A stretch of DNA of 64,000 nucleotides from Mycobacterium simulans. GTDB taxonomy: Bacteria > Actinomycetota > Actinomycetes > Mycobacteriales > Mycobacteriaceae. The notes under the pieces are model-generated. The model was not told the origin of the DNA. It made no database searches and worked only from the letters and a program-made list of their open reading frames with translations. Positions within the stretch are counted from its first letter, which is position 1, and the number at the start of each line of letters is the position of its first letter. Below, in pieces: positions 1-9,021 of this stretch. The translations under genes and the position numbers were made by a program. Location: the NCBI RefSeq assembly GCF_900232995.1, contig NZ_OCVX01000003.1, positions 573,772-637,771 on the forward strand, in the 5' to 3' direction.

Positions 1-261
1 CGTGCGTCGAGGGCTGAGCGCGCTACTCGGATGGCACTACGACGGCAGCGAGGACGCTCGACAACGTCTGGTCCGCCAACTCCCTGTCGTTGCTTTCCGG
101 CCACGAAGCGAGCCGCACGAAGCTACCGGGTGATGTCGTGTCATCGCACCCACGGTCGGGTCGCAACGTTCCGGTGACCGTTGCGTCGTCGGGGAGACCG
201 TTCCGGCGGACGCCGCCTGGCCTCGGACTTCCTCTGTTGAAAACACTGCTGCCGGTGCGTC

Positions 262-1629
262 ATGACACTCGACACCACCCTGCCCCCGGGGCCACGGCTC
301 CCCAAGTGGCTCCAGACCGTACTTATCCTCCGCTACGGGCCGCGCTTGGCGGCCACGTGCCGACGCCGCTACGGCAGCGTGTTCACACTGCGAATCGCGT
401 CGATCGGCACCCTGGTGTATCTGAGCGACCCCGCCGACATCAAGAAGGTGTTCGCCGGCAACCCCAAGATTTTCCACGCCGGGGAGGCCAACTCGATGCT
501 GCGCGGACTGCTTGGCGACAGCTCGGTGCTGGTCATCGACGAAGACGCGCATCAGGATCGACGACGGCTGATGCTGGCGCCGTTCCATCGCGACGCAGTC
601 AGTCGCCAAGCCGCGGTGATGGCCGAAATCGCAGCGGCGAACGCTGCCGGGTGGCCGGTGGGTCGCGAGTTCGCCGTGGCGCCCAAGATGGCGCAGATCA
701 CGCTCGAGGTGATCCTGCGCACCGTCATCGGCGCCAGCGACCCGGCGCGGCTGGCCGCGCTGCGGCAGGTGATGCCGCGGCTGCTCACCATCGGACCATG
801 GGCGAGCCTGGCGATCGCCAACCAGAATCTGCAGCGCCACCGTCCGTGGCGAGGGCTGCAGCGGCGAATCGAGGAAGCGAACCGCCTGCTGTACGCCGAG
901 ATCGCCGAGCGCCGAAACGATCCCGACCTGGCCTCGCGCTCCGACGTACTGGCCATGCTGGTTCGCGCCGCTCACGACGACGAACGAACCATCACCGACC
1001 AAGAGCTGCGCGACCAACTCATGACATTGCTCGTCGCTGGGCACGACACGACAGCGACGGGGCTGTCCTGGGCGCTGGAGCGACTGACGCGCCACCCGGC
1101 GACGCTGGCCAAGGCGATGCGGGCCGCGGAGGCAAGCGCGGCGGGCGACCCAGCTGGCGACGACTACCTCGACGCAGTGGCCAAGGAGACGCTGCGAATC
1201 CGTCCGGTCGTGTTCGACGTCGGCCGGGTGCTGACCGAGCCCGTCAAGCTGGCCGGCTACCGGCTGCCCGCTGGTGTCCTGGTCGCCCCGGCGATCGGCC
1301 TGGTGCACGCCAGCGCCGACCAGTATCCGAATCCGGACCGCTTTGACCCGGACCGGATGCTGGGCACCACGCTGAGCCCTTCCACTTGGTTACCGTTTGG
1401 CGGCGGCAACCGTCGCTGCCTCGGCGCCGCTTTCGCCATGGTCGAGATGCGAGTCGTGCTGCGCGAGGTTCTGCGCCGGGTCGAATTGAGCACCACCACA
1501 GCCCCCGATGAACGCGAAAGGTTAAAGCACGTCACCTTCGTCCCACACCGCGGCGCGCGCATCCGGGTCCAAGCCATTCGAGCCGATCAGGCGGCATCGC
1601 GCGCGACAGCGCGGCCGCGCACTTCGTGA
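262..1629 (+). CDS. Cytochrome P450, CYP135/CYP138-like
   Basis: A 455-residue heme-thiolate monooxygenase that would oxidise a lipid or small hydrophobic substrate using ferredoxin-delivered electrons. The PPGPRLP opening resembles CYP135. The I-helix oxygen-binding segment AGHDTTATG lies near residue 258, the K-helix ExxR is E309-R312, and the heme loop FGGGNRRCLG runs from F379 with the axial thiolate at C386. Length is normal for the family. There is no transmembrane anchor. No strong Shine-Dalgarno precedes the ATG; it was chosen because it begins directly before the conserved proline-rich leader. An esterase and SDR genes follow in the same direction, pointing to a catabolic or lipid-tailoring cluster. 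The substrate is unknown. The first 261 bases of the window hold no gene I can support. Confidence 0.93.
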   Translation: MTLDTTLPPGPRLPKWLQTVLILRYGPRLAATCRRRYGSVFTLRIASIGTLVYLSDPADIKKVFAGNPKIFHAGEANSMLRGLLGDSSVLVIDEDAHQDRRRLMLAPFHRDAVSRQAAVMAEIAAANAAGWPVGREFAVAPKMAQITLEVILRTVIGASDPARLAALRQVMPRLLTIGPWASLAIANQNLQRHRPWRGLQRRIEEANRLLYAEIAERRNDPDLASRSDVLAMLVRAAHDDERTITDQELRDQLMTLLVAGHDTTATGLSWALERLTRHPATLAKAMRAAEASAAGDPAGDDYLDAVAKETLRIRPVVFDVGRVLTEPVKLAGYRLPAGVLVAPAIGLVHASADQYPNPDRFDPDRMLGTTLSPSTWLPFGGGNRRCLGAAFAMVEMRVVLREVLRRVELSTTTAPDERERLKHVTFVPHRGARIRVQAIRADQAASRATARPRTS

Positions 1630-1710
1630 GCGTTCAGCGCGACGAATTGTTGGGGTTGTCCTCGCCGAACAAAAGCACCTAAGAGTTTCGTCCATTCGCG
1701 ACAAGCGTGC

Positions 1711-2718
1711 GTGGGCACGCCGTCGCTAACTTCCGTCAGGAGCAGAGCCGCCGCAGCGCGGACGTGGTTCGAAGCGGTCAAACGAAAGACGCGGAGTCCG
1801 ATGCCCGAAACCCCGAGGCGCCGAGCGGGCACGTGGGTCGCCGCCCATCTAGCGCAGCGTCTGCTGCCGCTCGTCCGCGCGCCGCGCAGCTTCCGTTTCG
1901 CCACCCGTCACGTCGCCAAACCGGCGAGGGTAAACGTGCCGACCCGCCACGGACCTGTCCGGTGCCTGCTCTACTGGCCGCATCCGGACGCCCCACTCGC
2001 GAAGACCAACGGGGACGGACTTCCGATTGACCTACACCTGCACGGCGGCGCATTCATCGTGCGCAACCCGCGGCAAGAGGAGTACATCGCGCAATACATT
2101 GCGTCGGAGGCCGGTGCCGTGGTGGTGCTAGCCGACTATGCGACCGCACCTCAAGCTCGATACCCCGTGGCCGAACAACAGTGCTTCGACATCGCAGCAT
2201 GGGTGCGTGCCGAAGCTCCGCACCGCGGTTGGGATGCGTCGCGGATGTCGGTCACGGGTGCCAGTGCTGGCGCAAAACTAGCCGTCAACGTGTGCCAACA
2301 GGCTTATCGTGCAGGGGATTTCGCACTGCGGGCAGCAGTGCTGGCGTTCCCGGTCGTCGACCTCACCCGCGCCGATCGAACCTCAATCAAGAAGCGCCCA
2401 CGAATCTCACCGCGCATCCAGCGACTGGCCATCGACGCCTACGTCGTCGACCCGAACGCCCGCCACCAGCCGTTGGCGTCCCCCGTACTCGACGTCGACC
2501 TGGCGGCGGCGATGCCACCCACGCTCATCATGACCGGCGAGCTCGACACGCTCGGCCCCGAGGGCGACGATCTCGCGGCACAACTGTCTGGCCGCGGTGT
2601 CGCGGTTACCCATCACCGTTTCGCGCACACGGACCACGGTTTCACCAGATCAGAAACCGATACCGCGCACGCGGCGATGAAACTCATTGGGGCCCATCTC
2701 ATCCGGTACCTGCAGTGA
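1711..2718 (+). CDS. Alpha/beta hydrolase of the hormone-sensitive-lipase type (Lip-like esterase)
   Basis: An esterase/lipase of the HSL (bacterial IV) group, cleaving carboxylic ester bonds of acyl lipids. The oxyanion-hole motif HGGA is at residues 111-114, the nucleophile sits in GASAG at S185, and the acid and histidine are D279 (GELD) and H309 (TDHGF), so the full triad is present. There is no signal peptide, so it is probably cytoplasmic or peripherally membrane-bound like mycobacterial LipI/LipN/LipR. The start is ambiguous: a GTG at 1711 gives 335 residues, whereas the ATG at 1801 (MPETPRR) would remove 30 basic residues and give a more typical length. It follows the P450 by about 80 bases. 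Confidence 0.88.
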   Translation: MGTPSLTSVRSRAAAARTWFEAVKRKTRSPMPETPRRRAGTWVAAHLAQRLLPLVRAPRSFRFATRHVAKPARVNVPTRHGPVRCLLYWPHPDAPLAKTNGDGLPIDLHLHGGAFIVRNPRQEEYIAQYIASEAGAVVVLADYATAPQARYPVAEQQCFDIAAWVRAEAPHRGWDASRMSVTGASAGAKLAVNVCQQAYRAGDFALRAAVLAFPVVDLTRADRTSIKKRPRISPRIQRLAIDAYVVDPNARHQPLASPVLDVDLAAAMPPTLIMTGELDTLGPEGDDLAAQLSGRGVAVTHHRFAHTDHGFTRSETDTAHAAMKLIGAHLIRYLQ

Positions 2719-2833
2719 GCGCCGGGTCGAACGGACGCAACGATGGACCGTTGTCGCAGTGCCACAACCGGCGACCAACATTCTGGCGCTTTAGTACAGG
2801 CGGATCGTCGCGCCGTGGCCCTAGTTTGCTCCC

Positions 2834-3682
2834 ATGCCTAGATTTCGATCCCGTCTCAAGACCACTGACCTGACCGATCGGGTGGTGGTCATCACTGGCG
2901 CAGGCAGCGGCATCGGCCGCGAGCTGGCGCTGTTATGCGCGGAACGCGGTGCCCGCCTGGCGCTCTGCGACATCAACGAGGCCGCGTTGGCCGACACCGC
3001 CGAGGCGGCCCAAAACCTGGGCACCCAGGTGCTGACCTCGCGAGTCGACGTGTCCGACCCCGAAGACATGCCGCCCTTCGCAGAGGCCACGTTCGACCAG
3101 TTCGATCGGGTCGACCTGTTGGTCAACAACGCCGGGGTCGGCCTGGTCGGCGGGTTCCTCGACACCAGCCGCAAGGACTGGCAATGGCTGATCGACATCA
3201 ACCTCATGGGGGTCGTGCACGGCTGCGAGGCCTTCCTGCCCGCCATGGTTGAGTCGGGACCCGGCGGCCACGTCGTCAACCTGTCCTCGGCCGCCGGGCT
3301 GCTGGCCAACCCCCAGTTAAGCGCCTACAGCGCAACGAAGTTCGCGGTTCTCGGGTTGTCCGAGGCGCTGCGCATGGAGCTGAACCCCCACGGCATCGGC
3401 GTCACCGCCGTATGCCCCGGCATCATCAACACCACCATCACGCAGAACACGCCCATCCGCGGCGGCGGGGACCACGGCGAACGCCGCAAACGCCTCGCAT
3501 CGGCCTATGAGAAGCGCGGGTACACGGCGAAGCGCGTGGCCAACAACATACTGCGCGCGGTCGCCCGCAATCGTGCCGTGGCGCCGACCGCCGCCGAGGC
3601 GCACGTGATGTACGCGCTCTCTCGTGTCACCCCGCCGCTGGCCCGGTGGCTCGCAATGCGCGCGGCCGAGCTGTCGAAATGA
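2834..3682 (+). CDS. Short-chain dehydrogenase/reductase (SDR), 282 aa
   Basis: A classical NAD(P)-dependent alcohol/ketone oxidoreductase with a Rossmann fold. The nucleotide-binding glycine motif TGAGSGIG is near residue 20, NNAG follows in the middle, the catalytic serine is in NLSSAAG, and the active-site YSATK places Y165 and K169. The extra C-terminal 40-50 residues (VTPPLARWLAMRA) are basic and amphipathic, as in mycobacterial SDRs that act on lipid substrates. Another SDR starts 23 bases downstream, so the two are probably co-transcribed and may act on successive redox steps. The substrate cannot be read from the sequence. Confidence 0.9.
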   Translation: MPRFRSRLKTTDLTDRVVVITGAGSGIGRELALLCAERGARLALCDINEAALADTAEAAQNLGTQVLTSRVDVSDPEDMPPFAEATFDQFDRVDLLVNNAGVGLVGGFLDTSRKDWQWLIDINLMGVVHGCEAFLPAMVESGPGGHVVNLSSAAGLLANPQLSAYSATKFAVLGLSEALRMELNPHGIGVTAVCPGIINTTITQNTPIRGGGDHGERRKRLASAYEKRGYTAKRVANNILRAVARNRAVAPTAAEAHVMYALSRVTPPLARWLAMRAAELSK

Positions 3683-3705
3683 CTTGACGAGCACGAGGAT
3701 TCGAT

Positions 3706-4491
3706 ATGCAGCTCAAGGGTCGACACGCTCTGGTAACCGGCGCGACGGGAGGCATCGGTAATGCCATCGCGCGTGAACTGGCGGCGCGCGGATGCGCGCT
3801 GACGCTCACGGGTCGGCGGCAGCAGGAGCTCCGCCGCCTTGCCCGCGAGCTGGGCCCGTCGGCCCGGGGGGTGACCGCCGACCTCACCAATCTGGACGAG
3901 GTACACCGGCTGATGACACGCACGGGCCCGGTGGACGTGCTCGTCGCCAATGCCGGCATCGGCATCCCACAGGACCTCGCGATGCTGGGCGACGAGCAGG
4001 TCGAGGAGGCCGTCCGCATCAACCTGCTCGCCCCGGCCGCGCTCGCGCGCGCGGCGTTGGCACCGATGAAGCAGCGCGGCCAGGGCCACATCGTGTTCAT
4101 TTCGTCGGGAGCGGGACTGGTCGCAACACCGGGAAACGGCACTGTTTACACGGCCACCAAATGGGGACTGCGCGGGCTCGGGCTTGCCCTGAGGCAGGAG
4201 CTGCGCGGCACGGGTGTGGGCGTCTCCACGATCTTTCCGGGGCCCATCCGCGATGCCGGGATGTTGGCCGAAACCGGGGTCACCCTGCCGCGTGGCTTCG
4301 GTACCAGCTCACCGGCGGATGTCGCGCGGGCGGTGGCGGATGCGATCGAGCGAGACCGGCCGGAGACCACCGGTGCGTCGGTCGGCGTGCGTCTACTCGT
4401 GGGGGTCGGCGCCGTCGCGCCGGTTCTGATCGGCGAACTCGCGCGCTTGGCCGGAGTGGGACGGGTTCGCGAGGCGATGCTTGACGCCTAA
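3706..4491 (+). CDS. Short-chain dehydrogenase/reductase (SDR), 261 aa
   Basis: The second SDR of the tandem pair. It has TGATGGIG at residues about 10-17, the NAG motif (VANAGIG), serine in FISSGAG and catalytic Y148/K152 in YTATK. It is only moderately similar to the preceding SDR, so this is not a recent duplication. The C-terminal VGAVAPVLIGELARLAG segment is hydrophobic. Its stop codon TAA overlaps the stop of the convergent PucR-type gene by four bases (4488-4491), leaving no room for a separate terminator between them. Confidence 0.9.
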   Translation: MQLKGRHALVTGATGGIGNAIARELAARGCALTLTGRRQQELRRLARELGPSARGVTADLTNLDEVHRLMTRTGPVDVLVANAGIGIPQDLAMLGDEQVEEAVRINLLAPAALARAALAPMKQRGQGHIVFISSGAGLVATPGNGTVYTATKWGLRGLGLALRQELRGTGVGVSTIFPGPIRDAGMLAETGVTLPRGFGTSSPADVARAVADAIERDRPETTGASVGVRLLVGVGAVAPVLIGELARLAGVGRVREAMLDA

Positions 4492-5780
4492 GGGGCCGTC
4501 GGCGCGTCCGAGGCCTGGGCGACGAGCTCGGCAAGGGACAGCGCGACGCGCAGCTCGAGCGTGCGCCTGTCTATCGATCTCCCCAAAATCTCCTCGGCTT
4601 GGCGGATCCGGTAGGCAACCGTGTTTTCGTGAACGTGCAGTCGCTTGGCGGTTCGCCCGCGGCTGCAGTTCTCGTCGAGATAGGTCCGCAGCGTGGCGAC
4701 GAGGCGGCGGGTGGTTTCATCGTCGGATCCCAAGCGGCCCAATTCACGTCGCACGAAGGCACGCGCCTGTTCGATGTCGGCCGTGGCGATGGCGCGCAGG
4801 GAGACGTTGTGGTAGCGGGTGACGCTGCCGACGGGGCGAGCGGCCAGTGCGGCGACGCGTTGCGCTTCCAGGGCCTCGAAATGGCTGGCGCGAAACCCCG
4901 CGATGCCGCGTGCCGGTTCGCCGATGGCGACCCGGACGCCCGGTGCGGTCGCGGTCCGAAACCGCAACTCGTCGAGGACCTTTGACGGCACGTCGCTGTG
5001 GGAGCTGATCCAGGCCGCGACCGACAGGATGCCGAGCGGATAGACGAGAGGTTTCTGATTGCCTACTAGGGCGGCGATGTCGCGGATGGCGGCTTCCAGA
5101 ATGGCCTGGGTGTTACGGCCTTCTTCGTGAGATTCGAGCCAGGCGATGGCTGCGACGTGCACGCGGCTGACCTCGTGACGAAGCCGCCGGCTCGCCACGT
5201 CGGTGTCGATGGGTTGTCCGGCCAGGATGGTGCGGATCGTTTCGGCCTGGCTGGCGGCGGCGCTGCGCAGCCATCGGTCGCGCTCGGCGGTATAGACCTC
5301 CTCGACCAGACACAGCGCGGCGTCGGCATAGGCGAACATCCACGCCGAACCCAACTCGGAAGCAACCTTCAACTCGTCGGCATTGCGGGCGTGCGTGTCC
5401 AGGATGGCGTTGAAGTGTCGAGACGTCTCGGCATGGGCGAGCCGATAGCTGCGCATCAACGTGGTGAGCGGTATGCCCTGTTGCGCACCGGCTTGTGCGT
5501 AGGCGAGGGTCGGTGGGCCGAGGCGGGCGGCCTCGGCTGGGTCGGCGCCGGATATGAGCACCTCAGCGAAGTCGCGAATGCTGGCTTCGGTGCTAGCGCG
5601 GTTTACTTCGAGCGCCTCCGCGCTGCTGAGCAGATCGGTCAATCGCTCACTGGTGTAAGTGTTTACCGCGGCCGCGATCTCGGCGGCACGCTCCGCCAGT
5701 TCGGTCGCGGCCGGCCGCAGCACCGCCGCCCCCCCCCGCCGCTGGTCATCGCCCTGTGCGGCGCTCCAGTCCGGCTGCAT
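4488..5780 (-). CDS. PucR/CdaR-type transcriptional regulator
   Basis: A 430-residue regulator with the C-terminal PucR helix-turn-helix (HTH_30). Around residues 366-406 it reads DENCSRGRTAKRLHVHENTV, the usual signature, followed by RIRQAEEILG. The central part resembles the GGDEF-like/sensor region of CdaR-family proteins. I placed the start at the ATG at 5780 (MQPDWSAAQ); the frame stays open further upstream, but that extension is arginine/serine-rich and would run into the divergent gene's leader. A run of nine G residues (5729-5737 on the plus strand as C9) lies at codons 15-18. It is divergent from the wax synthase/acyl-CoA ligase genes and is the obvious candidate to control them. 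Confidence 0.85.
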   Translation of the reverse strand: MQPDWSAAQGDDQRRGGAAVLRPAATELAERAAEIAAAVNTYTSERLTDLLSSAEALEVNRASTEASIRDFAEVLISGADPAEAARLGPPTLAYAQAGAQQGIPLTTLMRSYRLAHAETSRHFNAILDTHARNADELKVASELGSAWMFAYADAALCLVEEVYTAERDRWLRSAAASQAETIRTILAGQPIDTDVASRRLRHEVSRVHVAAIAWLESHEEGRNTQAILEAAIRDIAALVGNQKPLVYPLGILSVAAWISSHSDVPSKVLDELRFRTATAPGVRVAIGEPARGIAGFRASHFEALEAQRVAALAARPVGSVTRYHNVSLRAIATADIEQARAFVRRELGRLGSDDETTRRLVATLRTYLDENCSRGRTAKRLHVHENTVAYRIRQAEEILGRSIDRRTLELRVALSLAELVAQASDAPTAP

Positions 5781-5895
5781 GCCCTGCACGCTATCGCCGT
5801 GGCCATCCCCAGGTGCGGATATTCGACAACGGCGGGGGGGCGCGTTGGCGCTTGCAGACAAGCGGAACGCGGCGCGTGCGCACGACGATCGTCGC

Positions 5896-7380
5896 ATGCG
5901 ACAACTCACCAGCCTCGATGCCCAGTTCCTCGCCATGGAAAACGACCGTGTTCAAGGGCACGTGAGCGTGCTGGGGACCTACGACCCCGTGACCGAGTCG
6001 GGACGGCCGCTGGATGCCGCGCTGGTCCGCGAGCTGATCGGCCAACGATTGCATCTGTTGCCCACCTTCCGGTGGCGGCTCGCGACGGTGCCGTTCGCAC
6101 TTGACTACCCGTACTGGGTCGACGACGGCACCTTCGACCTCGAATACCACGTCCGCGAGCTCGCGCTGCCCGCCCCCGGCGGTCAGCGTCAGCTCGCCGA
6201 GCAGGTGGCCCGGATCATCGGCCGACAGTTGGACCGCGCGCGCCCCCTCTGGGAGGTGTATGTGATCCATGGACTTGAGGATGGCGGCGTCGCAGTGCTG
6301 ACGAAGATGCATCACGCCGCCGTGGACGGAGTTTCGGGGGCGGAGGTCATGAGCATCCTTCTCGACGACGCCGCGACCGGGCGGAAACCGGAATCGGCGC
6401 CGGCGGTCGTCGCGGAGACCTTCCCGTCCGAGGTGGAGATGCTGGGCCGCGGTCTGGTCGGTCTGCTGCGCCACCCGCTGCGCGTGCTGCGTGCTGGGCC
6501 CACCGCATTGCCACATCTCGACGACGTACCGACGATCGGGCACTTGCCCGGCGTCAGGACCATCGCGCGCAGTGGGCGGCTGCTCAAGCGAGCACTGTCG
6601 ACGAGTCCGGGCGGTGTCGCCTTGCGCGGCACCGATGTCAAGGCTCCTCGGACCCGATTCCAGGCACGGGTGTCTCCGCACCGCCGGGTCGCGTTCGGCT
6701 CGTTGTCGCTGGCCGAGGTCAAGGCGATCAAGAACACGTTCGGCTGCACCGTCAACGACGTCGTCCTCGCGATCTGCACGGCCGGGCTGCGCAGCTGGTT
6801 GGACGAGCGAGGTGAGCTCCCCGCGGCACCCCTTGCGGGTTTCATCCCGATGTCGGTGCGAACGCCGGAGCAGATGGGAACATTCGGCAACCGGGTCTCG
6901 GTAATGATCGCCGAGCTACCAACCGATTCGGCCGATCCCCTAGAGCGCCTGCGCCGCATCAACGAGACGATGCAGACGGCCAAGGAGCGCCACCGCGCGC
7001 TGCCGGCGTCACTTCTGCAGGACGCCAATCACTTCATTCCCCCAGCGCTCTTCGCGCAAGCAGCAAGGGCCACTTCACGATTGGCGAGTATGCGCGGCAT
7101 CAACCAGCCGGCCAACGTGATGATCTCGAATGTTCCGGGCCCGTCGACCCGGTTGTATCTCGGCGGCGCGAGGCAACGCGCACAGTTCCCGGTGTCCGGA
7201 GTGCTGGACGGCATCGGCATCAACATCACCGTGATGAGCTACCAGGATTCGCTTGAGTTCGGCATAGTCGTCGATCGCGAACTGCTCGACGACCCGTGGC
7301 CCATCCTGGATGCGGTGCACGCGGGCCTGGACGAATTGCGCGAACTGGCGAGCAGTTCGACCGCTCAAAAGGCACGCTGA
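5896..7380 (+). CDS. Wax ester synthase/diacylglycerol acyltransferase (WS/DGAT, Tgs-like)
   Basis: A 494-residue acyl-CoA:alcohol/diacylglycerol O-acyltransferase that makes wax esters or triacylglycerol at the membrane. The catalytic HHxxxDG is H139-H140-A-A-V-D144-G145. The C-terminal domain has the family's NVMISNVPGP-type segment near residue 410. The start is the ATG at 5896 (MRQLTSLDAQFLAMEN), which matches how family members begin; the open frame to the left of it overlaps the divergent regulator and is not family-like. Its stop overlaps the acyl-CoA ligase start (ATGA at 7380), so the pair is translationally coupled: ligase supplies acyl-CoA, WS/DGAT consumes it. The content recalls the mymA-region tgs/fadD pair but is not that locus. 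Confidence 0.92.
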   Translation: MRQLTSLDAQFLAMENDRVQGHVSVLGTYDPVTESGRPLDAALVRELIGQRLHLLPTFRWRLATVPFALDYPYWVDDGTFDLEYHVRELALPAPGGQRQLAEQVARIIGRQLDRARPLWEVYVIHGLEDGGVAVLTKMHHAAVDGVSGAEVMSILLDDAATGRKPESAPAVVAETFPSEVEMLGRGLVGLLRHPLRVLRAGPTALPHLDDVPTIGHLPGVRTIARSGRLLKRALSTSPGGVALRGTDVKAPRTRFQARVSPHRRVAFGSLSLAEVKAIKNTFGCTVNDVVLAICTAGLRSWLDERGELPAAPLAGFIPMSVRTPEQMGTFGNRVSVMIAELPTDSADPLERLRRINETMQTAKERHRALPASLLQDANHFIPPALFAQAARATSRLASMRGINQPANVMISNVPGPSTRLYLGGARQRAQFPVSGVLDGIGINITVMSYQDSLEFGIVVDRELLDDPWPILDAVHAGLDELRELASSSTAQKAR

Positions 7381-8996
7381 TGAACGGAAACATGTTCCGC
7401 GGCAACAGCATGGACGACTACCAACTCACGTTGGCGAGCATCGTCGAGCGGGCGCAACGATTCCACGCCGACCAGGAAGTCGTATCACGTCGTCCTTCCG
7501 GCGCGATTGCCCGCACCACGTTGGGTGCCTGCGCTCGCCGAGCCCGGCGCCTCGCCGGCGCGCTGTCCGAACTCGGTGTGCGCGAAGGCGATCGGGTGGC
7601 CACGCTGCTGTGGAACCAGAGCGAACACCTCGAGCTGTACTTCGCGGTTCCGGCGATGGGTGCGGTCATCCACACGCTCAACCCCCGCCTGTTCCCTGAT
7701 GAACTCGGCTACATCGTCGACGACGCCGAAGATCGAGTGCTCGTCGTGGACGAGTCGTTGCTGGACGTATTCGAAAGCTTTTGTAACGGGCGCAATTTCA
7801 CCCATGTCATCGTCGTCACGCACACGGAGGAAGCCCCGGCCGGGACACTTGACTACGAGTGGCTGGTGGCAGGCGCGAAACCAATCGAGTGGCCGGCGCT
7901 CGACGAACGCCAAGCCGCGGCAATGTGTTACACCTCTGGCACTACCGGGCGTCCGAAGGGTGTCGTGTACTCGCACCGAGCTCTCGTGCTGCACTCGCTG
8001 GTCGCGGCGCTGCAGGACCAGCTCGCCGTATCCGCAAGGGACACAATCCTTCCCGTTGTACCGATGTTTCACGCCAACGCCTGGGGCCTGCCCTACGCGG
8101 CGGCACTAACCGGGGCGCGCCTGGTTCTGCCGGGTCCACAACTCGACCCGCAAGGCGTGCTCGACCTGTGCGTCGACGAACGGGTCACCATGACGGCGGG
8201 CGTTCCGACCGTGTGGATGGGGCTGCTCGCCGCGCTGGACGCCGAACCAGACCGATGGGACCTCTCGGAGCTGGACCGGTTGATCGTGGGTGGAGCCGCC
8301 GTGCCGCGGTCGATGTTCGAAGGGTTCGACCGCCACGGCCTTACCGTCGTCCAAGCCTGGGGTATGACGGAGACGGCGCCGTTGGGGACGGTCTGCCGGC
8401 TCCCGGCAAGCCTGGACGACGCCGAGCGCGACGAGCGGTACCGCTACCGCACCCGGCAGGGCGTCGCGAGCCCATTTTTCGACATCCGAGCCCGCGACGA
8501 GGACGGCCAGCCCATCGCTTGGGACGACGCTGCCATGGGTGAACTCGAGGTGCGCGGCCCCTGGGTGGCGTCCGGCTATCACGGTGGCCGAGGAGCCGAC
8601 AGCTTCACCGCCGATGGGTGGTTCAAGACCGGCGATGTGGTGCGCATCGACAAGCACGGTTGCGTCCGGATCTGCGACCGCTCAAAGGATCTGGTGAAGT
8701 CCGGGGGCGAGTGGATCTCCTCGGTGGATCTGGAGAACCAGCTCATGGCCCACCCCGCGGTCGCTCAGGCGGCTGTGATCGCGGTTCCCGATGACCGTTG
8801 GGGCGAGCGGCCGCTGGCCGTCGTGGCGCTCCGTGACGATGGCCAGGCCTCTGCCGACGAACTCCGCGAGCACCTCGCACAGGACTTCGCCAAGTGGCAG
8901 TTGCCCGACCGCTTCGAATTCGTGGCCGCGATTCCCTGCCCGGCCACCGGCAAGTTCAAGAAATCCGAGCTGCGACACCTGTTCATACCAGCCTGA
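7380..8996 (+). CDS. Fatty-acyl-CoA ligase (FadD/AlkK-like)
   Basis: A 538-residue ANL-family ligase activating a fatty acid through an acyl-adenylate to acyl-CoA. The P-loop-like motif YTSGTTGRPKG starts at Y184. QAWGMTET gives the A5 motif, GWFKTGDVV the A7/A8 region, and a lysine in ATGKFKKSE near the C terminus is the adenylation lysine. Length and motifs fit medium/long-chain acyl-CoA synthetases of the AlkK type better than FadD13, which is shorter. The start ATG overlaps the WS/DGAT stop, and an SD-led SnoaL-like gene follows at 9022. Confidence 0.92.
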   Translation: MNGNMFRGNSMDDYQLTLASIVERAQRFHADQEVVSRRPSGAIARTTLGACARRARRLAGALSELGVREGDRVATLLWNQSEHLELYFAVPAMGAVIHTLNPRLFPDELGYIVDDAEDRVLVVDESLLDVFESFCNGRNFTHVIVVTHTEEAPAGTLDYEWLVAGAKPIEWPALDERQAAAMCYTSGTTGRPKGVVYSHRALVLHSLVAALQDQLAVSARDTILPVVPMFHANAWGLPYAAALTGARLVLPGPQLDPQGVLDLCVDERVTMTAGVPTVWMGLLAALDAEPDRWDLSELDRLIVGGAAVPRSMFEGFDRHGLTVVQAWGMTETAPLGTVCRLPASLDDAERDERYRYRTRQGVASPFFDIRARDEDGQPIAWDDAAMGELEVRGPWVASGYHGGRGADSFTADGWFKTGDVVRIDKHGCVRICDRSKDLVKSGGEWISSVDLENQLMAHPAVAQAAVIAVPDDRWGERPLAVVALRDDGQASADELREHLAQDFAKWQLPDRFEFVAAIPCPATGKFKKSELRHLFIPA

Positions 8997-9021
8997 CCCA
9001 ACCCAAGAAAGGAAACTCAAG

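Noticed and set aside
37..1308. Long open frame antisense to the P450
   Set aside because: Arg/Gln/His-rich composition with no motif; it mirrors the third-codon GC of the real gene on the other strand.
5780..5936. N-terminal extension of the PucR-type gene to 5936
   Set aside because: Arg/Ser/Cys-rich and overlapping the divergent WS/DGAT start; the ATG at 5780 gives a family-like beginning.
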